A stretch of DNA of 5,072 nt, from assembly GCA_002333205.1 (NCBI GenBank), contig DDAD01000046.1, positions 44,212 through 49,283 of the forward strand. The letters are read 5' to 3'. The stretch is from Pedobacter sp. UBA2067 (lineage in GTDB: Bacteria > Bacteroidota > Bacteroidia > Sphingobacteriales > Sphingobacteriaceae). The notes beneath the pieces were generated by a model. It saw nothing but the letters and a program-made list of their open reading frames with translations, did no database searches and was not told the origin of the DNA. How positions within the stretch are numbered: position 1 is the stretch's first letter; each line of letters opens with the position of its first letter. Position numbers and translations under genes: made by a program. Shown piece by piece: positions 1-5,072 of the stretch.

Positions 1-1
1 G

Positions 2-2605
2 ACTTCGCCGAATGTACAGAATATGCTTGCCGGTAAAGCACCTGGACTATTCGTGGCACCAGGTTCAGGAAGACCTGGTGCAGTGGGCGCAGTCGTTATC
101 CGTGGTCAGGCAACCCTGAACGGAACAACAAGTCCGCTTTGGGTGATAGACGGCGTAATTGTTGGATCCAGCCCCGGTGATTTGAATCCGGATGATATCG
201 AAGGCCTTACCGTATTGAAAGATGCTGCTTCAACGGCCATCTACGGTTCCCAGGGCGCCAATGGTGTAGTTATCGTGACCACCAAAAGAGCCAAGTCGGG
301 ACAGATGATCATAGATGTGTCTTCAAAGGCTGGTATCAGCACCCTTACCAATGGTAATCTGAAGGTGATGGATGGCGCGCAGCTGTATGATTACTTCGCA
401 TCTTTCGAAAATGCAAGTACCATCAATTTCCCACGCTGGAATTCAGAATTACGCAACAGCGACTTCAACTGGTGGGACTTAGCGACCCAGGAGGGCGTTA
501 ATCAAAATCATAACATCTCTTTATCTGGCGGAACGGAAAAGCTGCAATCCTTCATGTCCGTAGGTTATTACAAAGAATCCGGCGCGATAAAAGGCTATGA
601 TTTCAATCGTTATAACTTCAGATTGAATACCGTTTACAAGCCTTACAGCTGGTTAACCATAAAGCCGACCTTAGTTGGTGCCCGTAGGGGTGTGACAGAC
701 AGACAATATTCTGTAACCGCGATGTATTCCAATCTTCCATGGGACAGCCCTTATGATGCGAATGGAAATTTAGTGCCCCACCGTTCCAGTGATTGGGTGA
801 ACAGTGTATCAACCAACTACCTGTACGACCTGCAGTGGGACCACTCAGCAAACAACAACTATGAGTTTATGGGGAACTTTGACTTCGATATCAATCTTAC
901 AAAACACCTCACCTTTGCTTCAGTAAACAACTATCGTTTCAATACCTATACGGCCAGCGGTTACACCGATCCTCGTTCAAATAGTGGAATAAGTGTTAAC
1001 GGACGTCTTACCGAATACAGGTCGGAATATACCCGTCGCTATACCAACCAGATCCTGCGTTATTCCAACAACTGGGAGAAACATAGTTTAAATGCTTTGG
1101 CAGGTTATGAATTTAACGATTACGGCAGCAAATCCTTAGACGTATACGGTACCGGATTATTACCAGGCTTTGAAGTGCTGGACATTGTGTCGAAACCGGA
1201 AAGAACCAAAGGGGACATCAATGAGTGGGCGGTACAATCCTTACTCTTTAACTCCAATTATGCCTATGATGGCAAATATCTGGCGCAGGTATCCTTTAGA
1301 AGAGATGGTGCTTCGAACTTCGGTAAGAAGTATGGTAACTTCTTCTCACTGAGCGCCGGATGGAACATCAATCGGGAAAGTTGGTTTAAGGCAGACTACA
1401 TCAACATGCTAAAACTGCGTGCCACTTACGGTACGGTAGGTAACCGTCCGAGTGCTCTGTACCCGCAGTACAATTTATATTCGGTAAATCCAGCTGCTGG
1501 TTATAACGGTACGCCGGGACTGCTGATCAGCCAGATCGGTAACCAGAATCTGACCTGGGAAGAAACCTATACCAGTGGTGTGGGGGTAGATCTTGCAGCA
1601 TTCGACAACAGACTACGATTGAATGTTGATTATTACATCAAGAACACCGACAACATTCTGTACAACGTACCGATCTCAGGTTTAACCGGCGTGACGAGCA
1701 TTTGGCAGAATGTCGGTAAAATGCAGAACAGGGGTATAGAGATCGCCTTAGGTGGAGATCTGATTCGTAAGGATAACTTCTTGTGGAGCCTGGATGTAAA
1801 TGTTGGAACAAACGTGAACAAGCTAACGGACATTTACAAAACCAGGAATCCGGACGGTACCTATACTACAAAGCAGATTATTCGAGATGATAATTCTGGT
1901 ATCGCTGGTTCTGCAAGCAGGATCCTGCAGATCGGCTTGCCTATTGACACGTATTACATGCGTGAGTGGGCAGGTGTAGACCCGGAAAATGGCTTGCCGC
2001 TTTGGTACAAAGTGACCAGAGATGCAAACGGTAACGAACTGGAAAGAACCACGACTTCTAAATATGCGGAAGCGACACAGGAAAAGCTGGACAAGGCCTC
2101 ACCGGACGTGTTTGGTGGTATTACCACAGCCTTGGTCTGGAAGAAATTTGATTTGAATGCCGTATTCGGATACTCCATTGGTGGCAAAGTTTATAATTAC
2201 TCGCGTCAGGAGTACGACTCGGACGGTACCTATACGGATAGAAATCAGATGCAGTTGATGGATGGCTGGAACAGATGGCAAAAACCGGGTGATGTGGCAA
2301 CGCATCCCAGAGCCCGCTACGGTAATCAGGATCTGGGTAACTCGACGTCTTCCCGTTACCTGGAAAGCAATGACTTCTTCAGAATGCGTTCCTTGGCCTT
2401 AGGCTATAATTTCGATCTGAAAAAGTATAATGTAAGGAACCTAAGGGTGTTTCTAAGCGGGGAAAACCTGTTTGTACTCACCAAATACTCGGGCGTGGAT
2501 CCGGAAATACCGGTTAATGATGGAGAAACCATCTTATTCTCAGCAGGACCGGCTGTTTACCCGATGACCAGGAAATTCATGGTAGGACTTAATGTTTCAT
2601 TCTAA
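2..2605 (+). CDS. SusC/RagA-family TonB-dependent outer membrane transporter, 5'-truncated by the window edge
   Basis: Outer membrane beta-barrel of the SusC family, which imports oligosaccharides or other large nutrients together with a SusD lipoprotein, powered by TonB. The frame is open to the left edge. The seven codons before the ATG at 23 read TSPNVQN and continue naturally into MLAGKAPGL, a usual plug-domain phrase, so that ATG is internal. Visible length is 867 residues; the family is usually about 1000-1100, so signal peptide, carboxypeptidase-regulatory-like domain, TonB box and early plug are missing. Seen (visible numbering): IRG 33-35, the SusC signature PLWVIDGV 45-52, the plug end VLKDAAS...YGSQGANGVVIVTTK to about 95, then barrel landmarks RRDGASNFG from 433, GTVGN ending at 481, SGENLF 819-824 and SGVDPE 830-835. 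It ends in aromatic-terminated VGLNVSF, as expected for a barrel-assembly signal. The family call is firm; the substrate is unknown. The stop is TAA, 11 bases before susD. Confidence 0.96.
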   Translation, partial: TSPNVQNMLAGKAPGLFVAPGSGRPGAVGAVVIRGQATLNGTTSPLWVIDGVIVGSSPGDLNPDDIEGLTVLKDAASTAIYGSQGANGVVIVTTKRAKSGQMIIDVSSKAGISTLTNGNLKVMDGAQLYDYFASFENASTINFPRWNSELRNSDFNWWDLATQEGVNQNHNISLSGGTEKLQSFMSVGYYKESGAIKGYDFNRYNFRLNTVYKPYSWLTIKPTLVGARRGVTDRQYSVTAMYSNLPWDSPYDANGNLVPHRSSDWVNSVSTNYLYDLQWDHSANNNYEFMGNFDFDINLTKHLTFASVNNYRFNTYTASGYTDPRSNSGISVNGRLTEYRSEYTRRYTNQILRYSNNWEKHSLNALAGYEFNDYGSKSLDVYGTGLLPGFEVLDIVSKPERTKGDINEWAVQSLLFNSNYAYDGKYLAQVSFRRDGASNFGKKYGNFFSLSAGWNINRESWFKADYINMLKLRATYGTVGNRPSALYPQYNLYSVNPAAGYNGTPGLLISQIGNQNLTWEETYTSGVGVDLAAFDNRLRLNVDYYIKNTDNILYNVPISGLTGVTSIWQNVGKMQNRGIEIALGGDLIRKDNFLWSLDVNVGTNVNKLTDIYKTRNPDGTYTTKQIIRDDNSGIAGSASRILQIGLPIDTYYMREWAGVDPENGLPLWYKVTRDANGNELERTTTSKYAEATQEKLDKASPDVFGGITTALVWKKFDLNAVFGYSIGGKVYNYSRQEYDSDGTYTDRNQMQLMDGWNRWQKPGDVATHPRARYGNQDLGNSTSSRYLESNDFFRMRSLALGYNFDLKKYNVRNLRVFLSGENLFVLTKYSGVDPEIPVNDGETILFSAGPAVYPMTRKFMVGLNVSF

Positions 2606-2616
2606 AAAAAGAAAAA
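2604..2616 (+). promoter_or_regulatory. A-rich translation initiation region of the susD-like gene
   Basis: The bases between the susC stop and the susD ATG are almost pure A (seven A, one G, then A up to the ATG), with no AGGAGG-like sequence. Bacteroidota commonly start translation from A-rich, unstructured leaders rather than Shine-Dalgarno pairing, so this fits a normal start. The short gap implies that both genes are on one mRNA, with possible translational coupling. No promoter is seen here. Confidence 0.5.
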
Positions 2617-2667
2617 ATGAAAAGGATATTAGCTATAATCTTTGTTATCATAGCCCTGTCGTCTTGT
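2617..2667 (+). other. Type II lipoprotein signal peptide of the SusD-like protein (cleavage before Cys17)
   Basis: MKRILAIIFVIIALSSC encodes a short basic start, an 11-residue hydrophobic core and lipobox L14-S15-S16-C17. The residues after the cysteine are ELDRE. Acidic residues at +2, +4 and +6 (Cys as +1) loosely resemble the acidic lipoprotein export signal that sends Bacteroidota lipoproteins to the outer face of the outer membrane, as expected for SusD. That the signal works is inferred from the pattern. Confidence 0.9.
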
Positions 2668-4326
2668 GAGCTCGACAGGGAACCATTTGGATCAATGGAA
2701 TCCGGAAGGATCAATCAGAACCCGGAAGAATCTATCGATGGTTTACTTAATGGCGTATATGCCCAGCTAAAAGCCTGGTCAGATCCAATGCACCGTCTTG
2801 GCGAGTATGCCGGCGACAACATTATGATCAGAGGCTCTTCGACAGACGCGTTCTATGAATTTATTTCCTACGCCAGAACGCCCAACAACAACAGGTTATC
2901 TACATTTTGGGATAGCGGCTACAAGGCTATTGCGCAGGCTTCCAACATCATCAATCTGATTCCTCAAGGTAAAAATGCCGAGCTGGACAGTAAATTGGGC
3001 GAATGTTACTTTGTTCGTGGAACCATGTATTTCTATCTGGTGCGCGCCTTTGGCCGTCCATACTATCAAAGTCCAGAAACCAATTTGGGTGTGCCGATTG
3101 TTAATGGAACGCCTGACAATGTTATTGATCTGAATTTGCCAGACCGGGCAACGGTTAAGGCAACGTATGAACAGGCGATTGCGGATCTTAAGAAGGCTGA
3201 AGAATTGATCAGCACCAATAAGGGTGCGGTCTACGCATCCAAAGAAGCCGCACAGGCCATGCTTTCGAAAGTCTACCTCTATATGAGCGGAACTTATGAG
3301 ACTCCGAACCGGGATTATTGCCAGCTTGCGATTGATTATGCAAATAAAGTGATCACTTCTAACCAGTACAGTCTGTTGCCAAGAGATCAGTTTATGAAAT
3401 ACAACACCTATTTGCCGGAAATCAATAAAGAAACCATTTTCGCGATCAAACGTGTGGCATCCGAATTCTCTGGTGACGATCATTATTATGGCATCGGCGG
3501 TATGTATGCGAACATCGGCGGACAGGGCTGGGGAGAGATGTATGCGAGTGCCAAATACATCAGCTTACTGGATGAAACAGGCCGGAATGATTGGCGCCCG
3601 GAGAAATATAAAATTGTAGATGCCAGAGCTGCATTCATTGAACCGACCTATGCAGAAAACAGTACAGGCGCTTATACCGAAGTTTTCCGATTCATTAAGG
3701 ATGATGCGGGAAATGCGTTCAACTATGTACAGGCAACTACAACGAGAAGCGGAAGTACGATTACCTGTAAAGAAGGTAATGATGTATATACATTGACGCC
3801 AGTTGATGCGGCGCAGGAGATTTATAGCATTAATTACAAGAACGGTAAGACCTATACCGGCGTGATCGATTACTTCATCACCTTAAACCGTGCATTCCCT
3901 CAATTCTATATTGTTAAAGCTTCCCGTGAAGGCGAAAACTCGCATTTACATTCTCCGGTGCTTAGCAGATTGGGCGAGGTTTACCTGAACCGGGCAGAAG
4001 CATTTGCGAAGTTACAGCACTTTGGCGAGGCACTTACCGATCTAAATACCATCCGGACCCGTTCCATTGTAAATGGTGCTTATGCTTCATTAAACGCTTC
4101 AAATGCAGGCGCATTGATTGATAAGGAAAGACAACTGGAACTGGCATTCCAGGCAGAGCGCAGCTTTGATGTGTTCCGTAATGGCAAGCCACTTACCAGA
4201 CAATATCCTGGTCCACAAAGCCAGACGGAAAGTATTGCAGCTACTGACTTCAGAGTTGTTTACTACATTCCGCAGAGTGCGATCAATTCCTATCCAGGGA
4301 ACCTGACGCAGAATCCAACGAATTAA
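2617..4326 (+). CDS. SusD/RagB-family nutrient-binding surface lipoprotein
   Basis: Cell-surface lipoprotein that caps the SusC barrel and captures the substrate. Complete, 569 residues, normal for the family (about 500-600). The start is fixed by a textbook lipoprotein signal: KR at residues 2-3, a hydrophobic stretch 4-14 and lipobox LSSC with the lipidated cysteine at 17. The N-terminal SusD-like alpha-helical (TPR-type) domain covers roughly 20-260, with YFVRGTMYFYLVRAFGRP at 131-148 (the conserved 'R..YYF.LVR.FG' helix) and a second helix SKEAAQAMLSKVYLYM near 208-223. The C-terminal RagB/SusD domain shows LSRLGEVYLNRAEA 449-462, DLNTIRTRS, and ERQLELAFQAERSFDVFRNGK 504-524, then the closing IPQSAIN...NPTN. 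Residues around 370-430 are beta-rich with a lone Cys384 and are less family-like; they may belong to this subfamily's substrate site. It pairs with the upstream susC gene. The ligand cannot be named. Confidence 0.96.
   Translation: MKRILAIIFVIIALSSCELDREPFGSMESGRINQNPEESIDGLLNGVYAQLKAWSDPMHRLGEYAGDNIMIRGSSTDAFYEFISYARTPNNNRLSTFWDSGYKAIAQASNIINLIPQGKNAELDSKLGECYFVRGTMYFYLVRAFGRPYYQSPETNLGVPIVNGTPDNVIDLNLPDRATVKATYEQAIADLKKAEELISTNKGAVYASKEAAQAMLSKVYLYMSGTYETPNRDYCQLAIDYANKVITSNQYSLLPRDQFMKYNTYLPEINKETIFAIKRVASEFSGDDHYYGIGGMYANIGGQGWGEMYASAKYISLLDETGRNDWRPEKYKIVDARAAFIEPTYAENSTGAYTEVFRFIKDDAGNAFNYVQATTTRSGSTITCKEGNDVYTLTPVDAAQEIYSINYKNGKTYTGVIDYFITLNRAFPQFYIVKASREGENSHLHSPVLSRLGEVYLNRAEAFAKLQHFGEALTDLNTIRTRSIVNGAYASLNASNAGALIDKERQLELAFQAERSFDVFRNGKPLTRQYPGPQSQTESIAATDFRVVYYIPQSAINSYPGNLTQNPTN
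2654..2680 (+). repeat. Perfect 8-bp inverted repeat (possible mRNA hairpin) inside the susD signal-peptide codons
   Basis: CCCTGTCG at 2654-2661 is the exact reverse complement of CGACAGGG at 2673-2680, separated by 11 bases that include the lipobox cysteine codon. It starts 37 bases after the ATG, downstream of the region that an initiating ribosome normally covers, and no T-run follows, so it is not a terminator. It may be chance; any effect on elongation or mRNA stability is speculation. Confidence 0.5.
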
Positions 4327-4334
4327 TAGCTATA

Positions 4335-4373
4335 GCAGCGAGCGGCCAGATGGCTGTTCGCTGCTTTTTTTTT
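4335..4373 (+). terminator. Rho-independent terminator of the susC-susD operon
   Basis: A 13-bp stem pairs 4335-4347 (GCAGCGAGCGGCC) with 4352-4364 (GGCTGTTCGCTGC) around the loop AGAT. Two of the pairs are G-U wobbles (4342/4357 and 4344/4355). Nine T residues follow at 4365-4373. It begins 9 bases after the susD stop codon. Read from the other strand, the two wobbles become C-A mismatches and no U-run follows, so it should work mainly for the + strand operon. Confidence 0.93.
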
Positions 4374-5072
4374 ATAACATAGGTTTACCTGGCAGGAGAT
4401 TGACGATCCCCTCTAGAATTTGCTGAAAACGTTGTTCAGCATTGCAGTAACTATCTAACAATGCAAATTGATTTTTCGCCCTTACCAGATTGTGCCCCGG
4501 ATAGGTGGTATGGTAATAGACATCACCATTAAGATAATCCGATAAGAATCGTAGGGCTTGCATATAGATCATGAACTTTCCGGCGTAGACAAAATGGTTA
4601 AGTTCCATAGTCGTTAGGGTAGCGCCCATTTCTGAAAAGTATCCTTCCACAATTGCTTCAAAAATATCCTCCCGTACACTAATCTTCGCCAGATCCTGTT
4701 CCTCCTCATTGTAAGGGGAAAGGTAGGTGCGCATCATATCTCCCACGTCGCTGATGTAATAGCCTGGCATGACCGTATCAAGATCGATCACGCATAGGCC
4801 GTTACGGGATTCGTCAAATAAGATGTTGCTGATTTTGGTGTCATGGTGGATAACCCGAAACGGAATGAGCTTATCTTTAACAATGCGCTCATATGTTAAA
4901 GCGATATCCTGGTATAGATCTGCTTTTGCGATGGCGTCTTGAGCAATCCGCTTTCGCTCACTGTCCGCTGTTCTTAGTGCCTCCTTAAATTGCTTATAGC
5001 GGGTGCTGAGGTCATGGAAACCGCTAAGGGTGTAAGCCAAACGACTTACATCAAAGTCTGCCAGCAGATGGC
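4372..5072 (-). CDS. Aminoglycoside-phosphotransferase-fold sugar kinase, NahK-like, 5'-truncated by the window edge
   Basis: Cytoplasmic small-molecule kinase of the APH/choline-kinase fold. The closest remembered relatives are N-acetylhexosamine 1-kinases, which make GlcNAc/GalNAc 1-phosphate from ATP, and their Bacteroidota homologues often labelled 'phosphotransferase' or 'mucin desulfatase'. The frame is open to the right edge. The first in-frame start-like codon, TTG at 5040, is internal: ten more codons read HLLADFDVSR and join on in family style. Visible length is 232 residues against about 360, so the N-lobe and nucleotide-binding part are missing. Seen (visible numbering): the catalytic loop HHDTKISN 75-82 with presumed catalytic Asp77 and metal-binding Asn82, the metal-binding IDLDT 95-99 followed by VMPG, then DVGD 108-111 with MMRTYLSPYNEEE. 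The C-lobe is helical and ends in PGKPML with TAA. The APH fold is firm; the substrate is not. It is convergent with susCD and separated from it by the terminator. Confidence 0.87.
   Translation of the reverse strand, partial: HLLADFDVSRLAYTLSGFHDLSTRYKQFKEALRTADSERKRIAQDAIAKADLYQDIALTYERIVKDKLIPFRVIHHDTKISNILFDESRNGLCVIDLDTVMPGYYISDVGDMMRTYLSPYNEEEQDLAKISVREDIFEAIVEGYFSEMGATLTTMELNHFVYAGKFMIYMQALRFLSDYLNGDVYYHTTYPGHNLVRAKNQFALLDSYCNAEQRFQQILEGIVNLLPGKPML

Noticed and set aside
618..2305. Several 60-77 residue open frames on either strand within susC
   Set aside because: All overlap the conserved SusC frame, have compositions unlike natural proteins (rich in Ser, Pro, Arg, Cys), and have no start context or family resemblance.
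23..2605. Complete SusC-like gene starting at the ATG at 23
   Set aside because: The encoded protein would lack signal peptide and most of the plug, and the codons upstream of 23 continue the family sequence to the window edge.
2634..2644. TATAATCTTTG, resembling a -10 box or the Bacteroidota TAnnTTTG -7 element
   Set aside because: The spacing is one base off for TAnnTTTG, no TTG-type -33 element is at the right distance, and it lies inside the susD signal-peptide codons; best explained by coding for the hydrophobic stretch.
2896..3483. 195-residue open frame on the minus strand
   Set aside because: It lies wholly antisense to susD inside well-conserved family motifs, has no recognisable domain, and looks like a shadow of the coding frame's codon bias.
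4118..4306. 62-residue + strand frame inside the susD 3' end
   Set aside because: It overlaps the most conserved part of the RagB C-terminal domain in another frame; a shadow.
4372..5072. Aminoglycoside resistance gene
   Set aside because: It has the APH fold, but the IDLDTVMPG pattern and overall sequence fit the sugar-kinase branch; nothing suggests mobile or resistance context.

Overview
This window looks like ordinary Bacteroidota chromosome. The protein style suggests Sphingobacteriaceae (Pedobacter or Sphingobacterium type), although genus is only an inference. The reasons are a SusC/SusD pair, an A-rich start region with no Shine-Dalgarno sequence, a lipobox followed by acidic residues, and moderate GC content.

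Layout: positions 1-2605 (+) hold the C-terminal ~867 residues of a SusC/RagA-type TonB-dependent outer membrane transporter. Its signal peptide, N-terminal extension and first part of the plug lie before the window. Eleven bases later, 2617-4326 (+) encodes a complete 569-residue SusD/RagB-type surface lipoprotein. A strong intrinsic terminator (hairpin 4335-4364, T-run 4365-4373) then closes the operon. Convergent to it, 4372-5072 (-) holds the C-terminal ~232 residues of a kinase of the aminoglycoside-phosphotransferase fold, most like N-acetylhexosamine 1-kinase (NahK). Its N-terminal lobe lies beyond the right edge.

How they work together: SusD and SusC should form the lidded complex that captures an oligosaccharide, or another large nutrient, at the cell surface and imports it with TonB energy. 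The substrate cannot be read from the sequence, and no glycoside hydrolase, sulfatase or regulator is in the window. The kinase could phosphorylate a released sugar in the cytoplasm. It is on the opposite strand behind a terminator, however, so a functional link to the transporter is only a guess.

I do not see a previously undescribed system. The points most worth a second look are a perfect 8-bp inverted repeat spanning the lipobox codons of susD, and the one-sided terminator whose T-run enters the stop codon of the convergent kinase gene. No stretch over 300 bases is without a gene. There are no tRNA or rRNA genes, CRISPR arrays or insertion sequences.
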